A DNA stretch of 64,000 bases, from contig NZ_CAJGZK010000004.1 of the NCBI RefSeq assembly GCF_904846215.1, positions 1 through 64,000 of the forward strand, written 5' to 3'. The notes below the pieces were generated by a model that was not told the origin of the DNA, searched no databases, and saw only the letters and a program-made list of their open reading frames with translations. Made by a program: the position numbers and the translations under genes. Below are positions 1-7,758 of the stretch, one piece after another (the stretch's first letter is position 1; the number at the start of each line of letters is the position of its first letter). This DNA comes from Psychrobacter glacincola (GTDB taxonomy: Bacteria > Pseudomonadota > Gammaproteobacteria > Pseudomonadales > Moraxellaceae).

Positions 1-108
1 TTAAACGGCTTGGATGTGTCTGCCTATTTGACAGACGTGCTAAGACGCCTGCCTATTCAAGATGATCTGGATGAGTTGTTGCCTCATCGCTGGGTGCCAC
101 CGCAATAG
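1..108 (+). CDS. IS66-family transposase (TnpC), C-terminal end only
   Basis: An open frame enters from the left window edge and ends with TAG at 106-108. Its last 35 residues include NGLDVSAYL, a RRLP segment and the ending LLPHRW, which is the usual C-terminal pattern of IS66 TnpC transposases (Ala-Tyr-Leu, then Leu-Leu-Pro-x-x-Trp). The rest of the protein lies outside the window, so whether the element is intact cannot be judged. An IS66-like terminal repeat follows directly. The assignment rests on this short C-terminal signature. Confidence 0.75.
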   Translation, partial: LNGLDVSAYLTDVLRRLPIQDDLDELLPHRWVPPQ

Positions 109-110
109 GG

Positions 111-127
111 GATGGTCGGATGCTTAC
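111..127. repeat. Probable right terminal inverted repeat of the IS66 element
   Basis: The sequence ends in GCTTAC just after the transposase stop; read inward it begins GTAAGCATCCGACC, which resembles the GTAAGC start of IS66-family ends. The left end is outside the window, so the partner repeat and the target duplication cannot be checked. Confidence 0.55.
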
Positions 128-200
128 CTTAAATCAAATTCAAACATGGCTTATTACGCTCTTGAAAAGAAGGTTAAATGAATAAAAATAATCGTTATGT

Positions 201-1124
201 CTAATGCGCAGAAGAGGGTTTATTACCGCGTACTTTACCAATCATGGTAACAATAGCCACGACGATGATACCGACGACTAAGCCTACTAACGCATTTAAT
301 AGCATCGTTATTATGCTTTCAAATATGCCTGTTAGGTGCGCTAAATCTTCCACTTCATGATGCAAAAAATCAATCCCATGCACCAAGATACCGCCGCCCA
401 CTAGAAACATCGCTAATGTCCCAGCAATCGATAAAAACTTCATCAGCTTTGGTGCTGCAGACAATAAAAAGCCGCCTATTTTCTGTTTTGCATTACTCGT
501 CTGCTTCATTAGATAAAGACCCAAATCATCCATTTTGACGATACCTGCTACCAAGCCATAAACACCCACTGTGATACCAATGGCAATAATGGACAGCACC
601 AAGCTTTTCTCTAAAAGCGTCGCTCCAACTGCCGAGCCTAGCGCAATCACAATAATCTCAGCCGACAGAATAAAGTCTGTACGCACCGCGCCTTTAATTT
701 TCTCTTTTTCAAAAGCAACCAAATCAATCGTCTCATCAGCATTGGCGCGTAGGCGAGCGATTTGGTCTTCATCATGAGGTAAAATATGTGGCCAGAATTT
801 ATGAATGATTTTTTCAGCGCCCTCATAAGCCAAATATACACCTCCACACATGAGTAAAAAGGTAACTAAAGGGGGATAAATGGCACTAATAAGCAGCGCT
901 AATGGCACTAAAATAAGCTTGTTAACGAATGAGCCTTTGGCGACTGCCCAAACTACTGGCAGCTCGCGGTCTGCTTTAACCCCTGAAACTTGCTCTGCAT
1001 TAAGTGCTAAATCATCGCCCAATACACCCGCCGTTTTTTTAACGGCAACCTTGGTCATGATTGACACATCATCTAGTATCACACTGATGTCATCAAGTAA
1101 GGTTAATAAACTGGCCCCTGCCAT
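201..1124 (-). CDS. DUF808 (YedI-like) inner-membrane protein
   Basis: A 307-residue hydrophobic protein. It begins [19 protein letters not shown] and continues with [20 protein letters not shown], the conserved start of the DUF808/YedI family, followed by the family pattern of a [12 protein letters not shown] segment, a charged loop and several long hydrophobic helices. The function of the family is not established. The protein should lie in the inner membrane. The gene stands first in a run of three same-strand membrane-protein genes, but spacers of about 60 and 180 bases leave a common transcript uncertain. The length is normal for the family. Confidence 0.9.
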   Translation of the reverse strand: MAGASLLTLLDDISVILDDVSIMTKVAVKKTAGVLGDDLALNAEQVSGVKADRELPVVWAVAKGSFVNKLILVPLALLISAIYPPLVTFLLMCGGVYLAYEGAEKIIHKFWPHILPHDEDQIARLRANADETIDLVAFEKEKIKGAVRTDFILSAEIIVIALGSAVGATLLEKSLVLSIIAIGITVGVYGLVAGIVKMDDLGLYLMKQTSNAKQKIGGFLLSAAPKLMKFLSIAGTLAMFLVGGGILVHGIDFLHHEVEDLAHLTGIFESIITMLLNALVGLVVGIIVVAIVTMIGKVRGNKPSSAH

Positions 1125-1183
1125 GTGCGCTCCTTAGCGTCTATTTTTATAAATCAATGAATGGATTTTTTATTGAAGTTTTT

Positions 1184-1708
1184 CTAATGTTTTTTGGTAT
1201 CACCGACAATCTTATCCATCAAAGCAAATAACAAGCCAGAGAATACAAACGTCATATGGATAATCACTTTCCACATCAATACATTAGCATCACTATCGCT
1301 CATGTCTTTCGGTATATCCATAAATGATTTGAGAAGATCAATGGCAGAAATGGCGACAATAGCACCGATGACTTTAAGTTTCAGACCAGAGAAATCAATT
1401 TTTCCCATCCATTCAGGACGATCCTCATGATCACCGGTATCAATCTTTGAGACAAAAATCTCATAGCCACTAAAGATGATAATGAGCAATAAGCTTGCAA
1501 CCAATGACATATCGATAAGAGCCAATGTACCGACGATGATATCGGCTTCAGAAGCAGTAAACACATGGGTAATCATATGCCACAGCTCTTGGAAAAATTT
1601 GATAAACAGTAAAATAATACCAAGCACTAATCCCAAATAAAATGGAGCTAGTAACCAGCGACTATTAAATATGGTTTTCTCTAATGTGTGTTCAGCTTTC
1701 TTTAGCAT
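1184..1708 (-). CDS. YqhA-family inner-membrane protein
   Basis: A 174-residue protein with a short charged N-terminus (MLKKAEHTLEKTIFNSRW) followed by about four hydrophobic helices, and an intervening GYEIFVSKID...DRPEWMGKIDF segment typical of the YqhA/TIGR00645 family. The biochemical role of the family is unknown. The length fits the family. It is upstream of the DUF808 gene on the same strand, with a 59-base gap, and may be cotranscribed with it. Membrane location is inferred from hydrophobicity. Confidence 0.85.
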   Translation of the reverse strand: MLKKAEHTLEKTIFNSRWLLAPFYLGLVLGIILLFIKFFQELWHMITHVFTASEADIIVGTLALIDMSLVASLLLIIIFSGYEIFVSKIDTGDHEDRPEWMGKIDFSGLKLKVIGAIVAISAIDLLKSFMDIPKDMSDSDANVLMWKVIIHMTFVFSGLLFALMDKIVGDTKKH

Positions 1709-1886
1709 GTATATCTCTTGTTTCTGGCAATATGAGTCATAAGGGGAGACGTTGACTTTAGATGATAAAAAGTAATGCGTGGCAGGAAACAGGTCATACC
1801 AATTGCTTGATATAACCTGTCATTAATAACGCTTTAAGACAAAATCTTTTTACGTTATGTTGTCTATACACCCTGTTATATAAACA

Positions 1887-2954
1887 CTAGGTAATCGACT
1901 TTGCTTGTTGCTTGCGATGCTTGAGTGAAGCAAGCAATGCCCAACCAATAAAGGCAATACCAATCAAACCAGTAATAATCTCTGGTACATGGAATTTCAC
2001 TGATAGCAGCATGATGATAGCTAAAGCACCAATGGCATAGTGCGCACCATGCTCAAGATAAATGAACTCATCAAGCGTGCCTTTGTCGACCAAAAAGATG
2101 GTCATCGAACGTACAAACATCGCACCAATGGCAAGACCTAACATAATCACGATCACGTCGTTGGTAATCGCAAATGCGCCAATCACGCCATCGAAACTGA
2201 ATGAGGCATCAAGGACTTCTAAGTATAAGAAGCCGATAATACCGCCTTTCATAATGGCGCTGGTCGCTGCGGTACCTGAGCCATTCTCTTTGTTTTCTAA
2301 GTCTTCTTCGAGATCACCCTCAAGCATACCAGAAACCACTTGTACGCCAAGGTAAATCAAGATACCCCATACGCCAGCGATTAGGACAGCAGCTGATTGT
2401 TCAGGGTTAGCAAATGATACGGCAATCATCAAGACGATAAGTGCGACAAATACGCTCATGGCATCAACTTTGCCTAATTTCGCCAAACGGCTCTCTAACC
2501 AGTTAAACCAATGCACTTCTTTTTCATCAAAGATAAAGTTTAAGAAGACGAGCAATAAGAAAATACCACCGAACGCTGAAATTTCAGCATGATGCGCCAA
2601 TAATCTGGCTGAGTATTCTTTAGGGTCGTTCAATGCCAAATCTATAACTTGCATCATACCAAGGTCGGCAGTCACGGCAACGATGACAATCGGGAACACC
2701 AAGCGCATACCGAATACAGCGATTAGAATACCAACTGTTAAAAATATCTTTTTCCAAAATTCATCCCAGCCCTTAAGGACTGAGGCGTTGACCACCGCAT
2801 TATCGAATGATAATGAAATCTCCATGACGGCCAAAATAGCAGTAATAGAAAGGGTGGTTATCAAACCGCCCATACCGCCATGTGAATATCCCCACCATGC
2901 AGCTATCATCAATGCGATAGCTGTAAAGATGAAGTCTAAATAAAAATGTCTCAT
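1887..2954 (-). CDS. DUF475 / TerC-superfamily integral membrane protein
   Basis: A 355-residue multi-helix membrane protein. The segment AVMEISLSFDNAVVNA near residue 45 and SFSFDGVIGAFA near residue 253 are the paired acidic motifs (E..L.FDN and S.DGV) of the TerC/YkoY/DUF475 superfamily, thought to handle metal ions; Mn export is shown for some relatives. A cytosolic acidic loop (GDLEEDLENKENGSG) splits the two halves. The metal specificity cannot be read from the sequence. The ATG at 2954 is preceded by a terminator-like hairpin in the leader (separate entry), so transcript attenuation is possible. Confidence 0.87.
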   Translation of the reverse strand: MRHFYLDFIFTAIALMIAAWWGYSHGGMGGLITTLSITAILAVMEISLSFDNAVVNASVLKGWDEFWKKIFLTVGILIAVFGMRLVFPIVIVAVTADLGMMQVIDLALNDPKEYSARLLAHHAEISAFGGIFLLLVFLNFIFDEKEVHWFNWLESRLAKLGKVDAMSVFVALIVLMIAVSFANPEQSAAVLIAGVWGILIYLGVQVVSGMLEGDLEEDLENKENGSGTAATSAIMKGGIIGFLYLEVLDASFSFDGVIGAFAITNDVIVIMLGLAIGAMFVRSMTIFLVDKGTLDEFIYLEHGAHYAIGALAIIMLLSVKFHVPEIITGLIGIAFIGWALLASLKHRKQQAKSIT

Positions 2955-3006
2955 GACACATCCTGTCTGGTTGCGTAAAGCTAAGTGTATCTGCTAAAGA
3001 TATGTG

Positions 3007-3039
3007 GTATAAAAAAAGTGGCTATTGCTAGCCACTTTT
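3007..3039 (-). terminator. Terminator-like hairpin in the leader of the DUF475 gene
   Basis: Arms AAAAGTGGCTA (3014-3024) and TAGCCACTTTT (3029-3039) form an 11-bp stem with a 4-base loop. On the minus strand the stem is followed by a run of T, so it has the form of an intrinsic terminator about 55 bases upstream of the DUF475 start codon. On the plus strand the T run is weaker. It lies between two divergent genes, where an ordinary gene-end terminator is not expected. Confidence 0.6.
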
Positions 3040-3167
3040 CTATGTGTGATTTTTAATGGAATATAAAGTATTTTTGAAAAATCTTCTATAGAAAATTGTG
3101 AACGCATTTCAGCTTTACTCTACTACAATAAGAAATAAATCAATCACCAACAATATAAGGTAAATCA

Positions 3168-3797
3168 ATGCATCAAATGAGTGAATGGGTGCTGACTATC
3201 ATGGCAAAGTTTGGCTATCTCGGCATTATATTTGCTATGTTTGCCGAAAATGTTTTTCCACCTATACCGTCTGAGCTTATTATGCCAGCAGCAGGTTTTG
3301 CGGCAGCTAGGGGTGATTTAAATATACTGTTGGTCATAGTAGCGGGTACGTTTGGCAGCGTTTTAGGGGCCTTGCCTCTCTATTATTTGGGAACTTTGTT
3401 CAATAAAGAGCGCCTAACAGTATTTACTGAAAAGTACGGCAAATACGTGTTTATTAAGTCTGAGGATGTTTTGTCGTCCAATGCTTGGTTCGATAAACAT
3501 GGTAAGAAAGCGGTTTTTTTTGGTCGCATGGTGCCTGGTATTCGTTCATTGATCTCCATCCCTGCGGGGATGAATAGAATGCCACTGGTCTCTTTTCTAA
3601 TATTAACGGCTTTGGGGGCAAGCATTTGGACGACAATATTGACCCTAGCAGGGTTTTACTTGGGCAAAAACTACGAGGTCATTGCGACTATGCTAGCGCC
3701 TTACTCTAAGGTGTTCTTGTTGCTTGCTATAGTCATTATTATTGTTTGGTTCATTAAAGGTCGACTGTCTGATCAGCACAATAGTAATAATGTTTAA
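3168..3797 (+). CDS. DedA-family membrane protein
   Basis: A 209-residue protein of the DedA/SNARE-associated (VTT) family, thought to act as lipid flippases or transporters that use the proton motive force. The family motif E..FPPIPSE is present near residue 28 (FAENVFPPIPSE), and the second re-entrant segment with F.GR..PG.R and the G..R motif appears as FFGRMVPGIRSLISIPAG around residue 117. Four to five hydrophobic helices and a short charged tail follow. The length is typical. It is divergent from the DUF475 gene. Membrane lipid transport, possibly of undecaprenyl phosphate or phosphatidylethanolamine, is family knowledge and not shown here. Confidence 0.9.
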   Translation: MHQMSEWVLTIMAKFGYLGIIFAMFAENVFPPIPSELIMPAAGFAAARGDLNILLVIVAGTFGSVLGALPLYYLGTLFNKERLTVFTEKYGKYVFIKSEDVLSSNAWFDKHGKKAVFFGRMVPGIRSLISIPAGMNRMPLVSFLILTALGASIWTTILTLAGFYLGKNYEVIATMLAPYSKVFLLLAIVIIIVWFIKGRLSDQHNSNNV

Positions 3798-3895
3798 TAC
3801 AAAACTCATTTATTGATCTTCCAAATTTAAACGACCTCTCTAAATAAAATACGACTAATGTAACTCTTAGTCAGCGCTAAGTCTCTCCTATGTTT

Positions 3896-3935
3896 TATCC
3901 CGTATACTGAAATGATAAATACAGTATACGGGATA
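3896..3935. promoter_or_regulatory. Perfect 14-bp inverted repeat upstream of the PepSY gene
   Basis: TATCCCGTATACTG (3896-3909) is repeated exactly in inverted form as CAGTATACGGGATA (3922-3935), with a 12-base AT-rich spacer. There is no T run on either side, so an operator is more likely than a terminator. It sits 43 bases before the PepSY start codon. The regulator is unknown; the adjacent two-component system is one candidate. Confidence 0.5.
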
Positions 3936-3978
3936 GCCCATCTGTCATAAAAAATACTCAAAGACAAAGGATAACATC

Positions 3979-4557
3979 ATGAAAAACTTATCAACCCTAA
4001 GCAAATCTATCATTATGGTACTGAGTATTGCAGGTGTCAGCACCGCTGCTATCGCTGTAGGGCAAAGCACCACTACAAAAACCGAAGTCAGTGAAGCCGT
4101 AGCAGCGGTACAAAGCAAGATCAGTCTTGAGCAAGCCATTATTATTGCTAAAAAAACCATGAAAGGTGAGATTGTTAGCGCTGACTTTGATCAACATGAC
4201 CATTCAGCAGGTGGCAATTATGAAGTTAACATTGTCAACAATAATACCGAATATGAAGTAAAGATTGATGCAAATAGCGGTAAAATTTTAAGCAATAAGC
4301 AAGATAAGCTTGATAAAGAAGATATAGCAGAATATAACGCCATGAAAAAGTCTAAAACCAGTCTCAACCAAGCGATAAAAAAGGCTAACCAAAGTGTGAA
4401 AGGAAAAGTCATTGAAGCAGGGTTTGATATAGATTTTGGCAAGCCTGCCTATAAGATTGAGATTGTCAAAGGAACTCAAGTACATAAAGTGGTTATCGAT
4501 AGCATGACTGGACAGATTATTCGTAGCCAAGTAGAAGCCGCTGACAGTGATGATTAA
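3979..4557 (+). CDS. Periplasmic protein with two PepSY domains
   Basis: A 192-residue protein. Residues 1-28 (MKNLSTLSKS, a hydrophobic stretch, then TAAIAVG) look like a Sec signal peptide. Two PepSY-type repeats follow: ISLEQAIIIAKKTMKGEIVSA...YEVNIV...DANSGKIL and TSLNQAIKKANQSVKGKVIEA...YKIEIV...DSMTGQII, each with the xxLxxAixiA start and the final D..TG.I motif. PepSY proteins of this kind are often coded next to two-component systems and may act as inhibitors or sensory partners in the periplasm. The next two genes are a response regulator and kinase on the same strand, so a signalling role is a reasonable inference. Confidence 0.88.
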   Translation: MKNLSTLSKSIIMVLSIAGVSTAAIAVGQSTTTKTEVSEAVAAVQSKISLEQAIIIAKKTMKGEIVSADFDQHDHSAGGNYEVNIVNNNTEYEVKIDANSGKILSNKQDKLDKEDIAEYNAMKKSKTSLNQAIKKANQSVKGKVIEAGFDIDFGKPAYKIEIVKGTQVHKVVIDSMTGQIIRSQVEAADSDD

Positions 4558-4694
4558 TAGTACGGCGAGTAAGTGCTAAGATAGTAAATTAACCTATCAT
4601 ATCTAATGATTTCTGAATGGCTCTAAGCGATATTATTATAATGTCGCTTAGAGCGTTTTGGTTTAAAGCTGCCATTACCAATAAAGGAAGGCTC

Positions 4695-5360
4695 ATGCGC
4701 GTGCTACTGGTCGAAGACGATTTAATGATTGGTGAGAGCCTGAGCGAGGCGTTGCAAGATGAGGCTTATACAGTCGATTGGGCAAAAGATGGCCGCCAAG
4801 CCATCCTAACTTTAAAAGTACAACCTTATGATATTATTTTATTGGATTTAGGCTTGCCTGAGATTGATGGTATGGGCGTATTGACCGTTATCCGAGACGC
4901 TAAGATTGACACGCCTGTACTCATTATTACCGCTCGTGATGATGTCAAAGACCGTATTGCAGGGCTTGACTCAGGGGCAGATGATTATGTGGTCAAACCC
5001 TTTGAACTCGCGGAAGTCTTTGCACGGATGCGGGTGCTTATTCGCCGTGCTCAAGGCAAGGCGGACAATCAGCTGAGTGTTGGTAATTTACATCTAGATA
5101 CCTCGCATAAGCGCGTCATTATGGATGACGCTCCTGTTGACTTGACGGCTAAAGAATACATGTTGCTTGCTACCTTTATGCAATCCCCAGAAAAAGTCAT
5201 GTCCAAAACGGAACTTGAAGATTCGTTATATGGTTGGGGCGGTGAGGTTGAAAGCAACGCGATTGAGTTCTTAATTCATAGTCTAAGAAAAAAGCTGGGA
5301 CAACACCGAATTAAGAATGTCCGAGGACTTGGTTGGTATGTCAGTAACAATAAGGCGTAA
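4695..5360 (+). CDS. OmpR/PhoB-type response regulator (QseB/PmrA-like)
   Basis: A 221-residue DNA-binding response regulator. The start at 4695 (MRVLLVEDD) is chosen over the in-frame ATG at 4617 because the receiver domain begins exactly there and AAGGAAGG lies just upstream. The receiver shows the acidic pair (EDD), the phospho-acceptor Asp in ILLDLGLPEIDG, the Thr in IITAR and the Lys in VVKPF. The C-terminus is a winged helix with LTAKEYMLL and RGLGWYV. It is 3 bases from the kinase gene and so forms a pair with it. The signal is unknown; PmrA/QseB relatives respond to metals or membrane stress. Confidence 0.9.
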   Translation: MRVLLVEDDLMIGESLSEALQDEAYTVDWAKDGRQAILTLKVQPYDIILLDLGLPEIDGMGVLTVIRDAKIDTPVLIITARDDVKDRIAGLDSGADDYVVKPFELAEVFARMRVLIRRAQGKADNQLSVGNLHLDTSHKRVIMDDAPVDLTAKEYMLLATFMQSPEKVMSKTELEDSLYGWGGEVESNAIEFLIHSLRKKLGQHRIKNVRGLGWYVSNNKA

Positions 5361-5363
5361 CCA

Positions 5364-6980
5364 ATGATGTTCATTCGCCAACTCTTTAAATCCATGCAGT
5401 TTCAGCTGATTTTTTGGTCCATGTTAGCGTTACTACTATTAGCGATCGTTGCAGGTGGCTATGGCTTTTGGTACAGCTATGAAGAAATCAATGAATTTCA
5501 AGATGACAACCTTAAGAGTATGTCAGCGCTACTTGAACAAACGATTGATATTAAAGCATCTAGCGCTAACCCGTCGGATAAGAACAGTACGCACTTCGAG
5601 ACCGATGAGGACGATGGTAGTATCACTGTCGATGTCATCAATACAGCGATGACCGCACCCCTAACCTATAGCTCATCTGATAAAGACTCCGATCAAGATA
5701 GTACCTCAAAGCATCAAAACGATGACGACTTTGACCATCTTGATTTAAAGCATCTCTCCTCAATCCCAACTGGTATCAGCACGCAGACGATAGATGATAA
5801 AGTATGGCGTGTCTATCGTAGTGATGGCACGGGTAAAGTTATCATCGTCAGGCAGCGTACCGAGTTCCAAGAAGATATTGCTACGTCTAGTGCGCTGCAG
5901 TCTTTTTTACCTTTAATCGTTGGTATGGCGTTTTTAATAGTGCTGCTACCCTTTATTATGTGGCGGATGCTCAAACCTGTCCGTCAACTACAGACTGACA
6001 TCGGTCAGCGCCATGAAAGTGATTTGAGTGCCTTACCTGTCAGCAATTTACCGACTGAGCTCTTGCCATTAGCACAGTCTCTAAACCGATTGCTGGCACT
6101 GGTGAAGATTAGTATTGAACGGCAGCAACGCTTTATTGCTGATGCCGCTCACGAGCTGCGCTCACCGCTCACCGCTATCTCATTACAGCTGCAACGATTA
6201 CAGCGTCTCACTGATGATGAGGTGATGACTGCAGGTTTAGACAAGCTTGCCATTCGCCTCAAACGCAACCAACGATTGGTCGAACAACTGTTAACGCTCG
6301 CGCGTGCTGGGAACATTAATATTACAAATAATGCCAAGCATGAGCCTGTGTCTGTCAAAGTTATTGTTGAACAAGTCATTGGTTTGCTTATCCCAATTGC
6401 TGATCATAAGAATATAGAATTGACCGTCCAGTTATCGACTGAAGACAAAGTGAATATGGACGAGACGGCCTTGTTAATACTTGTTAAAAACCTTATCCAG
6501 AACGCCATTATTTATACCTCAGATAACGGTCAGGTAACGGTTAAACTGTTACGATTTGGCGCAACTGCCAAAGAAATAGAGCGTCATAATTCTACTTTAC
6601 TAAGTAGCCTTGGTGTCCATGTAGTCGGGCTTACAAATACAAAAGTCCTACCTCAGCAGCTTGCTGGCAGACTGGCCTTGCAAATAATAGATTCAGGAGA
6701 AGGCATTCACCCTGATGAGTATATAAACGTATTTGAGCCATTTGTCAGGCTGAGTCAGACGACTAAAGCGTCAGATAAACTGCCAGAAAATTCTGATAAT
6801 GGGTTGCGTTCTGATAGTGTGGACAAGAAAACTGGTGAGACAGAGGGAACAGGACTAGGGCTGTCAATCGTCAAGTCAATCTGTGAGCAAGCAGGTATTG
6901 ACGTTTTTATGCATGGTTCTATATTGACAGAGTCAAGTCGCAAGGATAATAAAGGATTGAGTATGACGCTAGTATTTTGA
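5364..6980 (+). CDS. Sensor histidine kinase (QseC/PmrB-like)
   Basis: A 538-residue membrane kinase. A transmembrane helix lies near residues 15-35, then a periplasmic region with an unusually acidic stretch rich in Asp and Ser around residues 105-130, a second helix near 190-210, a HAMP-like linker, the H-box with the phosphorylated His in DAAHELRSPL near residue 262, the N-box NLIQNAIIY, and the G boxes DSGEGIHPDE and GTGLGLSIV. All catalytic elements are intact. The acidic periplasmic segment could bind cations, but this is inference. It is translated right after the response regulator. Confidence 0.9.
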   Translation: MMFIRQLFKSMQFQLIFWSMLALLLLAIVAGGYGFWYSYEEINEFQDDNLKSMSALLEQTIDIKASSANPSDKNSTHFETDEDDGSITVDVINTAMTAPLTYSSSDKDSDQDSTSKHQNDDDFDHLDLKHLSSIPTGISTQTIDDKVWRVYRSDGTGKVIIVRQRTEFQEDIATSSALQSFLPLIVGMAFLIVLLPFIMWRMLKPVRQLQTDIGQRHESDLSALPVSNLPTELLPLAQSLNRLLALVKISIERQQRFIADAAHELRSPLTAISLQLQRLQRLTDDEVMTAGLDKLAIRLKRNQRLVEQLLTLARAGNINITNNAKHEPVSVKVIVEQVIGLLIPIADHKNIELTVQLSTEDKVNMDETALLILVKNLIQNAIIYTSDNGQVTVKLLRFGATAKEIERHNSTLLSSLGVHVVGLTNTKVLPQQLAGRLALQIIDSGEGIHPDEYINVFEPFVRLSQTTKASDKLPENSDNGLRSDSVDKKTGETEGTGLGLSIVKSICEQAGIDVFMHGSILTESSRKDNKGLSMTLVF

Positions 6981-7297
6981 GACGTTAATATCCAATCTAT
7001 CCAAACCTGATTGATCAGAAATTTGACGCACATCATCACGAGGCGTGGGTTAGTAACATTACCTATATTTGGACGCTCTATGGTTGTTTGTACTTAATAA
7101 CCATGGAGCTTTTACAGTCATTACGATCTACAAAATCATCATGACAGACCAAAAAGATTTTAGGTTTATTAGTCGTGAAGTTATTTCAATAAACAAAACA
7201 GATGTAATCTCTGTTTATACAAATTGCATATAAAAATATGCTTTTATAACCGAAATGAACGATATCTGATAAATTTTCTTGATTACTGATAATATCA

Positions 7298-7406
7298 CTA
7301 TAGTGAGTTCAATATAAAAGAGTTACGCTCAGAATAGCATTATGCTGGTATAAATTTCTCTCGCTTGCTGTGCGCTTCACACTCCAAAGGCTGCGAATAA
7401 TTAACC
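7298..7406 (-). repeat. Divergent copy of the interspersed hairpin repeat (copy 1)
   Basis: It begins CTATAGTGAGTTC and carries the core in reverse orientation (TCGCTTGCTGTGCG, then AGGCTGCGAATAATTAACC). The left arm differs from the four arm types of the other copies. The right arm runs directly into a separate inverted repeat at 7407-7472, so the copy is probably rearranged. Confidence 0.6.
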
Positions 7407-7472
7407 TGAACCGCCCTTGGATTGTCGGAGACTCAACATTCTGAGAGAATACGACAATCCAAGAGCGGTTCA
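7407..7472. repeat. 21-bp imperfect inverted repeat with 24-base loop
   Basis: TGAACCGCCCTTGGATTGTCG (7407-7427, here split as TGAACCGCCC and TTGGATTGTCG) pairs with its inverse at 7452-7472 with one mismatch. It borders a decayed IS5 transposase and may be joined terminal repeats of a lost element or a hairpin of unknown role. Confidence 0.55.
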
Positions 7473-7496
7473 TATTAGGTGTCCTGAATTAGTTGA

Positions 7497-7667
7497 CCAC
7501 TACACGATTATATAGACTGGCACTTTTACAAGGCTCGCCACTTAGTAGAAAACGCTTTCGCTAAGCTAAAAAATTACAGAGCAGTTGCAACCAGATTTGA
7601 TAAGCTCAAACAAAGTTATGAAAATACTGTAGCTTTGGCTTGTGCTTATCTTTGGTTGAAATTATGA
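7497..7667 (+). pseudogene. IS5-family transposase remnant (C-terminal end)
   Basis: About 56 codons remain, reading HDYIDWHFYKARHLVENAFA, then KLKNYRAVATRFDKLKQSYE and finishing ALACAYLWLKL. This is the typical C-terminus of IS5-family transposases (the E...FA.LK..R..ATR.DK segment that includes the last catalytic Glu). No start codon is available because a TGA lies directly upstream, and the rest of the element is absent, so it cannot be functional. Confidence 0.85.
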
Positions 7668-7758
7668 ATGTTCAACACGCCCTAAGAAACGAGTAAGGTA
7701 AAAAACAAATATTCAAGTACTAGATAGTCTATTGTTATACTTGTTGTGTTAACCTAAG

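Noticed and set aside
2955..3167. Possible yybP-ykoY manganese riboswitch before the DUF475 gene
   Set aside because: The conserved elements of that riboswitch could not be found; only the hairpin is supported.
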